Counted from the first letter of the stretch, positions 53,358 through 64,000 are shown. The stretch: DNA of 64,000 nt from Ovis canadensis (GCF_042477335.2 NC_091255.1:16966501-17030500); one strand, 5' to 3'. The notes: generated by a model from the sequence alone, not told the origin. Numbers and translations: made by a program.

Positions 53358-53550
53358 GTGTGTGTTAGTTGCTAAGTTGCGTCTGACTCTGTGACTGCAT
53401 GGACTGCAGTCCACGAGGCTCCTCTGTCCACGGGATTCTCCAGGCAAGAATACGAGTGGGTCGCCATGCCCTCCTGCAGGGGATCTCCCCAACCCTGGGT
53501 CTCCCGCAATGCTGGCAGATTCTTTACCATCTGAGCCACCACGGAGCACA
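53358..53550 (-). mobile_element. Bov-tA SINE
   Basis: Antisense BovA (GGGATTCTCCAGGCAAGAAT) and tRNA-head complement TTCTTTACCATCTGAGCCAC. Confidence 0.84.
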
Positions 53551-53899
53551 CCTAACAGTTTTCAAGGCATTTTCACATGGCTGCCCATTCAATGCTTCAG
53601 CAAACAGCAGCTTTATCCCCAAGAATAATCCAGTTCAGGCAAAGGAGAGAGAAGCACTTTATGCCTACCTGCCCTGGGAGGTCTCACAGTATCACCGTGG
53701 CTCCTCTGGTAGCCAAGGAAATAGGAGCCAGTTAGTCCTGACCTCTGGTTATCAAAATTAAAGGGCAGTTGGAATCACCCTATGGGGTTTTCTCAGCAGA
53801 TGAGACCCTTGAAAGCACACATTTCAGGGCTGGTGTGGGCCCTTCTTTTCTTGGGGAAAGCAGAGCCCTCCATCTTTAATGTGCCCTTGAAGCTTCTAG

Positions 53900-54050
53900 A
53901 ATTCTTAGAAAATGCAGATTCTGACTCAGTAGGTCTGGAGTGATGCCTGAAACTCTGCATTTCTAACAGACTTCCAGGCTGACACCAAGGCTGCTGGTCT
54001 GCAGATAAGAGCCATAAACTTGTCCAAGCTTGCCCCAGACTTTCCTGGTT
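53900..54050 (+). mobile_element. MER5-type hAT DNA transposon fragment
   Basis: AAAATGCAGATTCTGACTCA, GGTCTGGAGTGATGCCTGAA and CTGCATTTCTAACAGACTTC fit MER5. Confidence 0.6.
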
Positions 54051-54892
54051 TAGCACTGAAAGTTTTACATCGGAGGAAACCACTCATTCCTGGAAAACCA
54101 GAACAGTTGGTCACTGTATCCACAGACCACACTTTGAATGGCAAGGTCAGAGCAAGGCAGGCTTGTGCTGAGTTTGTATTGAGCTCCACCAGTACTTCTT
54201 GCAGAGTCCCTGGAATAATCCTCCTGGATTGGTTTTTTTAAAAAAAATTGTGACTCTATAGAAATGACAGGCAGCGTAGATGCTAGTTTTGTGGGGCCTG
54301 AAGCTTATATAATCTTAGTGACCCTCTTAAGAAAAAAAAAGTACAAAAATACCTTTGCAAATTTTACCAAACATAAGACCATGTGAACAGAGTAAACATC
54401 CTCTGTCTGTTTGGCTTGAGGAAAAAACAGGTGCTGAGGTCTCCCTTCTGGGATGGCGGTGGTCTGGCCTTGCAGTGACCAGCAACCGCCACTTCTGAGA
54501 GACAGCCACCAGGTGGCAGTAGACCCACACAGCCCCCTCAACACCCCACCTCCCCACTACCAGCTCCAGAAACATCTACACCTTCCTCCAGCTGGCCCAG
54601 CGAGCCAGGTCAACAAGTATCAGTCTAAGGCTGTGATACTGGACAAAGCGGTGCAGCGCTTCTCCCTCAGCAGCACATCTGCCGTTTGACGGAAATGCTG
54701 AGACCGTTTCTGTTACTAAAACCAGACAAAGGATGCTAATAGCTGACTTTTGGGCATGCTGTTGGAAAGGCTTTGAAGCAGGTGGACCTTTCTGGGCTCT
54801 ACAGACTGCATTTATGCAAGGGTTCTAAGTCTTACCACCTGTTCCCCCACCCGAGTGTATCACCTAGTGTTCAGGCACCAGCTCAGAGTTCC
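54051..54892. other. Unique intergenic stretch
   Basis: Nothing recognised apart from the CTCF motif. Confidence 0.45.
54503..54521 (+). promoter_or_regulatory. CTCF-type motif, plus orientation
   Basis: CAGCCACCAGGTGGCAGTA matches the CTCF consensus with the T variant in the core. Its CCACCAGGTGG centre is palindromic, which also allows an E-box reading. Confidence 0.6.
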
Positions 54893-55088
54893 ACTGAAAG
54901 TGAAATTCACTCAGTTGTGTCTGACTTCTTGTGACCCCATCGACTATACAGTCCATGGAATTCTCCAGGCCAGAATACTGAAATGCGTAGCTGTTCCCTT
55001 CTCCAGGGGATCTTCCCAACCCAGGGATCGAACTCAGGTCTCCGGCATTGCGGGCAGATTCTTTACCAGCTGGGCCCCCAGGGAAGCT
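54893..55088 (-). mobile_element. Bov-tA SINE
   Basis: Antisense, CTCAGTTGTGTCTGACTTCT to TTTACCAGCTGGGCCCCCAG. Confidence 0.85.
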
Positions 55089-55094
55089 GCCTGG

Positions 55095-55280
55095 GTTCAG
55101 ATTCTGGTAGTACCACTTACTGAATAAGGACCTGATCTTCTCTGTGCTCCAGCTTCCTGATCTAGGAAATGGAAGTATTAATACTGACTTCATAGCATAG
55201 TTGCGTGGCAAAATAATGTGAACAAAGCACCCCCCAAAAGTGACTGACATACAGTAAGCAGCTCTCAGTATCTTCATTTC
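55095..55280 (+). repeat. MIR SINE
   Basis: CAGATTCTGGTAGTACCACT, CCAGCTTCCTGATCTAGGAA and TGACTTCATAGCATAGTTGC follow MIR order. Confidence 0.65.
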
Positions 55281-55367
55281 ATATCATGCCTGCCTTCTTC
55301 AAACCAAGTTCTCTTGTGTTTCGTGCAGCCTCAACCCTCTAGCCGGTGCCTCAGGACACTAGAGAGG

Positions 55368-55675
55368 GGCTTCCCTGGCAGCTCAGTGGTAAAGAATCCA
55401 CCTGCCGATGCAGGAGACGTGGATTCAATCCCTGGTCTGAGAAGATCCCACGTGCCTTGGAGCAACTAAGTCTGGGAGCCACTCTACTGCGCTTTAGAGC
55501 CTGGGAGCCGCGACTCCTGAGCCCAGCGTGCCACAACTGCTGAGGCCCATGCACCCTAGAGCTCACGCTCTGCAATGAGCAGCTCACGCACCACAACTAG
55601 AGTGGCTCCCGCTCATGGAAACTAGGGAAAACCCTGCACAACAGCGGAGACCCAGCGCAGCCAGAAATAAACACG
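55368..55675 (+). mobile_element. CHR-2 type SINE
   Basis: Full-length: GGGCTTCCCTGGCAGCTCAG head, through CACCACAACTAGAGTGGC, to CGCAGCCAGAAATAAACA. Confidence 0.87.
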
Positions 55676-56070
55676 TGAGCCCAGCGGGAGGCTGAGACCC
55701 CCCTGTGGTCATCAACAGCCTAGTTCCTCTGGACACAGCACTCCCTAGTCCTATGAGCTCCTCTCAAGCTGGGACTGAGCCCCGAGGACAGCAAAGCATA
55801 AAAAGTGGGAGGGGCTCTGGTTGGACCAAAGTCCAGATAGTCGGGCTCATTTTTGCAGACGATAAATCTTCAGGTATCACCTTGTGGACCCCAAGAGCCC
55901 AGAACCCACAGATGAGCAGAATGGGAAGGTAGATGGCTGGGGCAGTCACCTGGCCCAGCCGGACGCCTTCCTGGGTGCTCTAGATACTGTTCAGCCAGGA
56001 GGAACTCGTGGAGCAGGGGCTTCCTCTTCTGCACCCCTGCAGGGCCTGGTAAGCTTTCTTTGCCTTTGTT
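55676..56070. other. Unique intergenic stretch
   Basis: No gene or repeat recognised. Confidence 0.45.
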
Positions 56071-56155
56071 GGCAAAGTGATGTCTCTGCTCTCTAATATG
56101 CTGTCTAGATTTGTCATAACTTTCCTTCCACAGGGCAAGTGTCTTTTAGTTTCCT
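56071..56155 (-). mobile_element. Short BovB internal fragment
   Basis: About 85 bp antisense to the BovB RT region (complement encodes a MTNLDSIL-like string). It is directly followed by a Bov-tA at 56180. Confidence 0.7.
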
Positions 56156-56179
56156 CTTGGTTTGCCGAGGCCCAGATTC

Positions 56180-56390
56180 AACTTCCCAGGTGACAGTGGT
56201 CAAGAATCCCTCTGCCAATGCAGGAGATGCAAGAGACGAGGGTTTGACCCCTTGGGTCAAGAAGATCCCCTGGAGCAGGAAATGGCAACCCGCTCTAGTA
56301 CTCTTGCCTGGAAAATTCCATGGACAGAGGAGCCTGGCAGGCTACAGTCCACAGAATCACAGAGTAGGATGCAGCTGAGCACACAAACTC
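56180..56390 (+). mobile_element. Bov-tA SINE
   Basis: Diverged head (CAACTTCCCAGGTGACAGTG) and BovA unit GAAAATTCCATGGACAGAGG to GCAGCTGAGCACACAA. Confidence 0.82.
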
Positions 56391-57109
56391 CAGGTCTGTC
56401 TGGGGCATCAGCGGGTATGTCCATCTAGGAGACCAACTTCATCTACCTGGGCTGGGGGTAGGGCAGGGGTCCGAGCAGAATGTTTTCTTAGGGGAGGCAG
56501 GAGGGAACCGCATTATTGTTTATCCAGAAGAAAGGCCACTGTACTCCAATACAGCATTGGAAGAGACTTGGCCCGGGTGACTTCGAGCCCAGAATCGAGA
56601 TATGTGTGGTTGAAGCCACAAGGAGGCCCACCGCTCAATACCAGGAAGAACTTTTTAACCTTGAGAACTGCCCTGTCTGAAAAGGGCATCAGCTCCCTCC
56701 TTGGGCAGTGAGCTCCCTGGCCCGGAAGGCAGTAGGGAGAAAGCCAGAGAGATTTGAACTGGAAGATCTCTGTGGGCCCTTTGAAGTCTGAGACTGCACA
56801 TTCCCACAGCCCCAGGCGGCTGATACTCTGGCAGCTTTCTGTTTATTTAGGGAGGTGATCGGCTGGAGCTTCTGCAACAGACTGTCGGCAAGCGGTTTAC
56901 CTTCCCAGGCAGACAGGAAAGCGGGCCGCCCAGCAGGCGGGCGAGGCTGTGGTGCAACACGGGTGTCACTGGGCCTCTGAGAGGCCACACCCCGGGCCTG
57001 CGTTAGCTGTGGGTGCGCCAGGCCGGCGGCCCTGGGGCGTGGGGTGCCCGAGGATGCGGGGTGCAGAGAGGAGAAGAGGGTCAGCTCAGGCGCCGTCAAG
57101 TCAGAGCAC
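56391..57109. other. Intergenic DNA beyond the CUEDC1 distal poly(A) signal
   Basis: Becomes GC-rich towards 57 kb. No exon or repeat identified. Confidence 0.45.
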
Positions 57110-60043
57110 CAAGAGAACACCAAGTCTTTATTACACCAATTCCTACGAAACAGCTCCAGGAAGAAACCCACAGGAGGACAGGCAGAACTAACAGGGTCAC
57201 ACGCATGGACTGGGGCTCCCCTCTATCGTGCGGGGCTGCGGGGAATCAGTGGGGAGCCGAAGGGCAACTGCACTTCCGCGCAACGGGGAGGCGGCCAGGG
57301 TCCCCCCAGCCCCGGGCACCGTGTGGGGCACGCCAGGCCCTCTTTATCTCAGGGTGACTTGCGGTCACCCAGCCCTAGCGGGCCTGCCGTCTCCTCTTAA
57401 CGCCCCAACGCTGTGCAGCTGGGCGGACTCCCCGCTCCAGCTGGAGCCTCTTACCCACCCAGGCTTCCCCCAGGTCAGCACACCCCCATCTCCAGGCGGG
57501 GGGCCACAGAGGCGGGGCTGGCCGCCCCCCAGCCCTCCCGCTGGCAGTGGCTGGTGCTGGCTCAGGTCCATAGGTCCCTTGTTCACCTGGCCATTCACCC
57601 TGTTGCTCTTGGCAAGGGGCACCCAGGACGCCCTTGTGGCCCGGGGCTGCAGGCCGGCTGGCAGCCTCCTCTTCGTGCCCCCCAATCCCACACCTTCCCG
57701 GGGTTACCAAGAAACTGATCGCTGCCCACCCGGAGGCAGCAGAACGTCTAGTCCAGGTGGGAGCTCAGCGTCGCTGGACAGGGGCTACAGGATCCCATCC
57801 AGAACCAGCTTTTTGTCTTCTGCCAAACTGAAGACCCCCCCGCCCGCCCGACCCTGCCCCCGCTGGAATCCTCCAGCTCCAGGGTGGCCTGTCTCCGGAT
57901 CCCTCTGAGGACCCTTGCCAGCCCCCAACAGAGGCAGCAAGGAGCTCATGCGGAACAGGCGGCCCGTCACCCCTCAGACAGGGCTCCAGGGACGGCCCAG
58001 GGCTCTGTGCAGCGGAGGGCCACTGAAAGGCAGGTGGCCACAGGGAGGAAGGGCCCCAGGTGCCCAGAGGGAGCGGGGGTGAGGGCGGGGGGGTCAGGCC
58101 ATGTCTGTGGTCTCTCCTGCAGGACAGGAGGGAGGCAGGAGCTCCACCCTCAGGCCAAGAAGGCTCTGGTAGGATCATCCTCCCCTTTTGGGTATTCCCA
58201 CCTTGCCTGCTTTCTGTTTTGTTGGGTTTTCTTTTTCCAACAGAAGAGGGGTTAGCTCCTGCATCTCCATCCATTCCCCCTAGAACAGCCTGGTTACAGA
58301 GGCGCTGTGGTTGGCTGCTGCCTCCACCCTCCTCCCTTCCTGCAATCACAGCGGGCAACTTGGAAGTTCTGAGTCCCTTGGAAAGTGGCAGTGGCTGGGC
58401 TGGACTGTGGCCAGAGAATCACCAGGCCTCAGAACTGAAGCACCATCTGTCCGACGGCAGCTGGGATGCCTCTGCCAGTCGGATCGCCCCCGGCAAGGAG
58501 GAACTGCTGGTATCTGGAAGGAGAGAGGATGGGAGAGGTCTTTTTCAACAGAGCCCCGTGGTCTTCCCTCATCACTAGCTCCTGGAGAGAGAGTCCAGGG
58601 CACAAGCTTCTAAAGACAGGGGCCCTCTCCTTCCCCCAGGGACTCTGTGTCAGCCTTGGAACTTGGGCTAGGGTCACACACGCCAATCCAAGGTCTAGAA
58701 ACATCCCAACGTGCAAACCAGGGGGGCCTCCGGCTGCTAGAGGTGGAGTGGGGGTCTGGAACTCCTGGTGGATGTGAAGCTTCTGTCCGTAGAGGGCTGA
58801 GAACTGTGCCGGCTGCCTGACCTCTTCTGTGACCAGACGCAGCGGGAACTCAGCAGAACTACACGAACTATACCCAGGGCGCTTGTAGGGGCAGAAAAGC
58901 AAAATGGGGCCGGAACTTGGTGGGACCCCGCACCAAGCCAAAGAGCCTTTATGTAGAAGACCCGTTCAGAGAGCGAGGGAGAAGCGGGACTCAAGAGGCG
59001 TCCTGGTGATGGCTGAGAGGGCAGGGGCAGGGAAGAGCCCACAGCAGTGAGCCAGGTGGCGAGAGTCCGCAGGGTGGTGATGAGAGGGATAAAGAAGAGA
59101 AGTGAAGGGGGGGGTGCTTCGGGAGGAGGGGACTCTCTGGCTTCAGTGAGCGGACAGCTGGGGCGAGGAAGACCGTGGTGCGCACAGTGGGGGCTGTGGG
59201 ACAGATCTGGAGAACCACCACGGAGAGTCAGGCTTTGGAGCCAACCACACACGAGGGTTGCCGTCAGAGAGGCTGGTGGCACGGCTGGGAGAGTGGGGCG
59301 AAGGGAGACTTTGAGGGGGGTCAAGACCAGAGCTGCCAGGAGCGCTGGGGGCCCAAAGGCACACAGAGAAGCAACAGCAGACAGAAAGGGGGCCCAGGAT
59401 TGCTGGGGCCACAGGAGGCTGCGGGGAGACAATGGGCACAGCGGGCAGAAGACAGCACCGGGGGCGGATCGGTCAAAGGCCCCCGAGCAGGCAGGTGACC
59501 GTGAGTCAGTCTGGGAGTAGGGGGCAGCCAACCCAGCGTGGGCGAAGGAGGGTGCGGCTTCTCTGCAGGTTGGGTGGCTCAAAGCATATTGAGGACTCGT
59601 GGCTTTTAAGATGGGAAGCGGGGGTATGTAGGCTTGAGGACGGAGCTAGAAAGGGAAAAGGTGGGCCGTTCAGGAGAGAAATAAGTGACGAGCAAGCTCC
59701 TGACGAGGTGGCTCTGGGCCAGCGGGAAGGATGTGGCAGTAACATTGTGTGGGAGGGGGTCCTTCCCCTGGCTGGGTTTGTTTTTTTTCCAGCATTCCAG
59801 ATGACAGGGACGCAAGGCTGCAGTCACAGGAGTGAGGAAAGCCTCGGAGCACAGTATGGTGTGAAGGTGCCTGATGGGGGTGTCATGGCGAGCCAACTGG
59901 ACCTGAGGGCCAGAGGCCCAGGCTGAGGACGGAAGGCCCCTTACTGTCCCTGGCTGCGTCCTCCATACTCTGAGACCAGCAGAGCAACCGGGGCAGGGTC
60001 GGGGCAGGGGGAGGGGCTGGAGGCGGGACCGGGTCCTCCAGCC

Positions 60044-60208
60044 CTGGGGGAGGTGTCAACATCCCCTGGTCCTCCCCCCGGGGTGGTCCTGGGGGAGGTG
60101 TCAACATCCCTTAGTCCTCCCCAGGGGGTGGTCCTGGGGGAGGCGTCAACATCCCTTAGTCCTCCCCCGGGGGTGGTCCTGGGGGAGGCGTCAGCATCCC
60201 CTGGTCCA
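60044..60208. repeat. 45-bp minisatellite, about 3.6 copies
   Basis: Units begin CTGGGGGAGG at 60044, 60089, 60134 and 60179, giving a constant 45-bp period with few substitutions. The array lies about 400 bp downstream of the CUEDC1 stop codon. Because the period is a multiple of three it keeps reading frames open in several frames, which explains the protein-like repeats seen when it is translated. Confidence 0.9.
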
Positions 60209-60344
60209 CGAAGCCCAAGCCGGCTGCGGTGGGGCGGAGCGAGGGACGGTGTGGCTCCAGCCGGGGTGAAGCCATCTCGGCTTTTCTCACGCTGTTCTTA
60301 GTGTGCTCTGTGCGTCCTGGACTTTATTCTCAACCGTGCTGTCA

Positions 60345-60432
60345 ACTATTCAAGGTCAAAGCTGGCTTTTCTTTTCCTGTTGCTAGCATCTGGCACAGGC
60401 AGCTGTGATTATCTTTTGTCAAATGAATAAAT
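60345..60432 (+). repeat. MIR 3' remnant
   Basis: GCATCTGGCACAGG followed by a TTTTGTCAAATGAATAAATA tail resembles the 3' end of the MIR SINE on the plus strand. Confidence 0.4.
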
Positions 60433-60594
60433 AATGGAGAAAATGCCAACCACGAGCTCCCCTGTCACAACGCCTAGGGGAAGAAGCCGGGCCCTTGCAG
60501 CATCTAGTTGCCTGAGCCTGCCGCCCCCACCCTGGGGAGATGGCCGGGGCGTGCAGCCCGCAGTCTTGGGCAGAGTGGCCCTGGGCCTTACCTC

Positions 60595-60662
60595 CTACTG
60601 CCCTTCCTTGAGCGCCTCCTCCACCGTGGGCACCTCCTGTCGCCTTCCCCGGAAGTCTTCAT
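60595..60662 (-). CDS. CUEDC1: CUEDC1 last coding exon, with stop
   Basis: The acceptor is TTTTCAG, ending at 60663. The exon encodes [20 protein letters not shown] and a final Gln, then TAG (complement of 60595-60597). Confidence 0.93.
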
Positions 60663-63600
60663 CTGAAAAGCAGAGGAAAGGACCTCAGCCTCCCCACTGC
60701 ACAGCCTCACTCAGACACATCCCCCAGGCTGGGGAAGATGGCTGACCCATTCTCTGCACTGCAGTGGCTGAAGTCCATGCTGACCCCTGGGGAGAGGCTA
60801 CAGACGTGGGGTCAGGACCCCTGCCTGCTGCTCTGTCTCCATCTCTGAGCTCGGAGAACTCAAGTTCTTCTCTCAGATTCCTCACCTATAAAATGAGATG
60901 GGAAACGCGGGACTGTCCCGATGACCTCCGAGGCCCTCCTAGCCCTTGTTTAGGATGTCTCCTGACCACCGAAGGGCCCTCCTACTCTGGGGCACCAGAA
61001 CCAGGGCTCAGCTGTGGGCCCAAGGAGGTCTGAGGCAGTGTCTTCTGGCCCACGTGCCACTGGGAGGGACTGAATGGAGGCAGAAAGGCCTCTGGGCTCC
61101 AACACCGAGACTGCCCAGAGCATGGTTCTCAAGGTACAGTCCTTCCATGCATCTGGGCTTGTCTGTCCCCTCACGCCCAAGAGAATATTCCCCAGAAGCG
61201 TCACTCGGCTCTTTGTGCTCCAGGTAAAGATCTAGGTGGAGACGTGGCTGGGCCCCCTTTACGAAGTGAAAGGAAAGGAAAGGCAATGTGGACCAGGTTC
61301 AGTTCCGTCGCTAAGTCGTGTCCGACTCTGCAACCCCACGGACTGCAGCACTCCAGGCCTCCCTGTCCATCACCAACTCCCGGAGCTTGCTCAAACTCAT
61401 GTCCATCGAGTTGGTGATGCCATCCAACCATCTCATCCTCTGTCACCCCCTTCTTCGCCTGCCTTCAATCTTTCCCAGCATCAGGGTCTTTTCAAATGAG
61501 TCAGTTCTTCACATCAGGTGGCCAAAGTATTGGAGTTTCAGCTTCAGCATCAGTCCTTCCAAGGAATATTCAGGACTGATTTCCTTTGGGCTGTACTGGT
61601 TTGATCTCCTTGTAGTCCAAGGGACTCTCAAGAGTCTTCTCCAACACCACAGTTCAAAAGCATCAATTCTTCTGTGCTCAGCTTTCTTCACAGTCCAACT
61701 CTCACATCCATAAATGACTACCACAGCTTTGACTAGATAGATCTTTGTTGGCAAAGTAATGTCTCTGCTTTTTAATATGCTGTCTAGGTTGGTTACAGCT
61801 TTTCTTCCAAGGAGCAAGTGTCTTTTAATTTCATGGCTGCAGTCACCATCTGCAGTGATTTGGAGCCCCCAAAATAGTCTGTCACTGTTTCCACTGTTTC
61901 CCCATCTATTTCCCATGAAGTGATGGGACCAGATGCCATGATCTTCGTTTTCTGAATGTTGAGCTTTAAGCCAACTTTTTCACTCTCCTCTTTCACTTTC
62001 ATCAGGAGGCTCTTTAGTTCTTCTTCGCTTTCTGCCATAAGGGTGGTGTCATCTACATATCTAAGGTTATTGATATTTCTCCCGGCAATCTTGATTCCAG
62101 CTTGTGTTTCTTCCAGTCCAGCATTTCTCATGATGTACTCTGCATATAAGTTAAATAAGCAGGGTGACAATATACAACCTTAATGTACTCCTTTTTTCTA
62201 TTTGGAACCATTCTGTTGTTCCATGTCCAGTTCTAACTGTTGCTTCTTGACCTGCAAAGAGGTTTCTTAGGAGGCAGGTCAGGTGGTCTGGTATTCCCAT
62301 CTCTTGAAGAATTTTCCAGTTTGTTGTGATCCACACAGTCAAAGGCTTTGGCGTAGTTGATAAAGTGGGACCAAGTTGGGGGGACCGATTTCTTTGGGTC
62401 ACCTGCCCACCAACCCTGATATGTGTCCCGTAGTTGGGAGTCGCCACCCTGACTGGTTGGGTTCACCTGTGAAACACCCAGGCCCTACTCTTGGAGGACT
62501 ACCCATTCTGGCAACTCAAAGCTCCAGCCTCCCTGCCCTCTCCACCTTACCACAAGCATGGCCCTCCACGTCATCCAGGAGATTGGCCGTTGATGCCGCA
62601 GCCCCCAGCCTGCCGGGCCGTTCAGGAAAACTGTCCCAGGAGTTGGTAGGCATTGCCTCGGGGCTCCCAGGCCTCCCCACACTCTGGCCCTGGCCTTCTA
62701 CCTCCCAGCCAGAGCTCAGGTGGCCTCCCTCACACCAGCCTTATCCCCTGACAACATCCCAGTACCTCCCACAGGCTCCTTTTCTGGGGGTCTACTGAGT
62801 AGCCAGGACCTGCCTCTCTCACCCGGCTCCCATGTCTGGGGACAACTTTCTTTCTGTTCACTTTTGGCTGCTGTGGTGGCTCAGAGGGTAAAGAGTCTGC
62901 CTGCAATACGGGAGACGCGGGTTTGACCCCTGGGTTGGGAAGATTCCCTGGAAAAGGAAATGGCAACCCACTCCAGTGTTCTTGGGCTTCCCTATTGGCT
63001 CAGCTGGTAAAGCATCCGCCTGCAATGCAGGAGACCTGGGTTCAATCCCTGGGTTGGGAAGATCCCCAGAGAAGGGAAAGGCTACCCACCCCAGTATTCT
63101 CGCCTGGGAAATCCCATGGACGGAGGAGCCTGGCGGGTTACAGTCCATGGGGTCGCAAAGAGTCGCACATGACTGAGCGGCTTCACTTCTTCACTTCACT
63201 TGGCCGCTCAGCATCTAATATCTTGGGCCCTGTCTGATGAGTATGGGTGGGAATCTGGGTAAAATTGTGGAAGGCCGTATTTCTACTGGAGGAACTAAGA
63301 GTGAGAAGGCAGGACCAACATCTGAAATGAGGAGGTGGGAAGGTCTGTGGAGCAATTCAACTTAAGAAATCAGGGAAAGGTTTGCTGATTTCGATGGAAG
63401 AACCAAGCTTTCTCCCAAGATGACCCCAGAGAAGTTGTTAAAAAGTGGTAGGACAACTTCTGAGCCCAAAGCGGGTTGACACTGGCCTGCTCCCCATGCC
63501 AGGGGTGGGGGTGTCAAGAAATGGCACCCAGAGATAAGGCTCCCCGTGGAGACGGCAGGGGCGAGGGAGGGCCCATCCCACTCCTGGGGAGGGCGTAGCC

Positions 63601-64000
63601 CAAGGGAGCACAGCGCAGGATTCAGTGCCCTTGGCATCCACCGGCACCGCCACCCAGTGCCAGGCTGGACAAGGATACGACTGATGCTTCAGCAAGTGTT
63701 TCCTCTTTGACTTCCTCATCTTGGTCTTCTCTGAGAAGGCCCTGGCCAGCTCAAACAGCTTCCTCCGGGTGGCTGGGGACAAAGAGACCTGTGAGCCGGC
63801 AGCCCCCAGGACTGGGGCAGGCTGGTGGGGGTTACTGCAGGGGCAGCTCGGGCCACCGAGCGCACGAGCAGGACCTGCCGCCCACAGCGGAGATCCGGGT
63901 GCTCCTCCTGGCCCCGCTGGGACAGACGGCCACGCAGCTGGGCTTCCTCTCCGGCCCAGAGGGAGACCTCCCCGTCTCCCCCCATCCACCTCCAGAGCTG
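60595..64000 (-). CDS. CUEDC1: CUE domain-containing protein 1, 3' coding part (partial gene)
   Basis: Three coding exons on the minus strand (63772-63679, 62609-62551, 60662-60595) join in frame to the last 73 or so residues of CUEDC1, whose human form has 386 residues. The first visible exon encodes [19 protein letters not shown] and a basic [10 protein letters not shown] run. The second encodes [13 protein letters not shown], and the last ends EEALKEGQ before TAG. The order and residues match the mammalian C-terminus closely. The ubiquitin-binding-type CUE domain lies N-terminally, outside the window, so its presence is known from the family, not seen here. The basic cluster could be a nuclear localisation signal (inference). 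CUEDC1 and MRPS23 run in the same direction, as in human 17q22. Confidence 0.95.
60840..60920 (+). repeat. MIR remnant in CUEDC1 intron
   Basis: TCAGATTCCTCACCTATAAA followed by ATGAGATGGG is a MIR core piece. Confidence 0.5.
61300..62365 (-). mobile_element. BovB LINE copy in a CUEDC1 intron
   Basis: Same orientation as the host gene. The minus strand carries broken RT frames ([40 protein letters not shown], where the catalytic-box Ala is Val). Imperfect duplications (GTGGACCAGGTT-like at about 61288-61299; GTGGGACCAAGTT at 62365-62377) flank it. Several frameshifts; not functional. It occupies more than half of the 1.9-kb intron 60663-62550. Confidence 0.86.
62551..62609 (-). CDS. CUEDC1: CUEDC1 penultimate coding exon
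   Basis: The acceptor AG is at 62611-62610. The exon is 59 nt and encodes [19 protein letters not shown]. The donor GTAAGG starts at 62550, and the final G joins AT of the next exon to give Asp. Confidence 0.93.
62868..63201 (+). mobile_element. Dimeric Bov-tA SINE in CUEDC1 intron
   Basis: Two heads (GTGGCTCAGAGGGTAAAGAG; TTGGCTCAGCTGGTAAAGCA) in tandem, complete BovA to GCAAAGAGTCGCACATGACT, and an ACTTC-type tail. Antisense to CUEDC1. Confidence 0.87.
63679..63772 (-). CDS. CUEDC1: CUEDC1 third-from-last coding exon
   Basis: The acceptor AG is at 63774-63773 after a TTTGTCCCC tract. The exon is 94 nt, starts with the last two bases of a Ser codon and encodes [18 protein letters not shown] and then a Lys/Arg-rich run. 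The donor is GTATCC at 63678, a weaker than usual site. Confidence 0.93.

Larger units (their letters stand above)
57110..60594 (-). other. CUEDC1: Probable CUEDC1 3' UTR / downstream region
   Basis: No Bov SINE or BovB insertion is visible in about 3.5 kb after the stop, in contrast to the SINE-rich DNA on both sides. Two minus-strand AATAAA signals fit: complement of 60323-60328 (3' UTR about 270 nt) and of 57127-57132 (about 3.46 kb). The distal one is followed by a GU-rich stretch, as at real cleavage sites. It is unclear which is used. The tract holds a 45-bp minisatellite, an old MIR remnant and several long but unconvincing reading frames. Confidence 0.5.

Noticed and set aside
57228-57908. 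226-codon plus-strand reading frame
   Set aside because: Overlaps other long frames in very GC-rich DNA; no motif and no splice or promoter context.
58737-59582. 281-codon minus-strand reading frame in the tract after CUEDC1
   Set aside because: Pro/Ser/Leu-rich, GC-driven, no recognised domain, and competing long frames exist on the other strand. It more likely lies in the 3' UTR.
63780-64000. Open minus-strand frame running to the window edge next to the first visible CUEDC1 exon
   Set aside because: It does not match the CUEDC1 protein upstream of STRRKLF, and a good acceptor separates it. Treated as intron.

Overview
The window is nuclear DNA of a ruminant (Pecora), most likely cattle or a close bovid. 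It carries BovB (RTE) LINEs and the Bov-A, Bov-tA and CHR-2 SINEs derived from BovB or tRNA-Glu, on a background of older mammalian L1, MIR, L2, MaLR/MLT1, hAT and Tigger-type repeats. Genes are intron-bearing with GT-AG splice sites. Two neighbouring genes on the minus strand, MRPS23 and CUEDC1, place it in the segment matching human 17q22 (bovine chromosome 19 by known synteny; species not proven here).

Layout. From 1 to about 42 kb the DNA is intergenic. It holds L1 fragments, about five MLT1-type LTR copies (one of them interrupted by a SINE), several 5'-truncated BovB copies, many SINEs and a processed OSTC pseudogene (about 32.2-33.16 kb). It also has an isolated CpG-rich patch (34.25-34.78 kb) and several repeat-free AT-rich blocks that look like candidate enhancers. 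Two strong CTCF-type motifs in convergent orientation lie at 24.88 and 36.41 kb.

From 42.1 to 47.3 kb lies the complete MRPS23 gene on the minus strand: five coding exons that join without a break to 190 codons, a poly(A) signal, and a CpG/ETS promoter. An endogenous retroviral LTR pointing the other way sits a few hundred bases upstream. From 48.4 to 57 kb is intergenic DNA rich in SINEs.

From about 57.1 kb to the right edge is the 3' end of CUEDC1 (minus strand): the last three coding exons, two introns (one with a BovB, one with a dimeric Bov-tA) and a GC-rich tract of about 3.5 kb without Bov SINEs that is probably the 3' UTR. It includes a 45-bp minisatellite. The 5' part of CUEDC1, with its CUE domain, lies beyond position 64000.

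The two genes are not known to act together: MRPS23 encodes a mitochondrial ribosomal protein and CUEDC1 a poorly characterised ubiquitin-binding-type protein. I found no operon, CRISPR array, intact provirus or new multi-gene system. The points most worth checking are an antisense ATG plus splice donor overlapping the MRPS23 start codon, a tail-only BovB-type insertion inside the LTR, a twin-primed BovB with perfect target-site duplications, and the convergent CTCF motifs.
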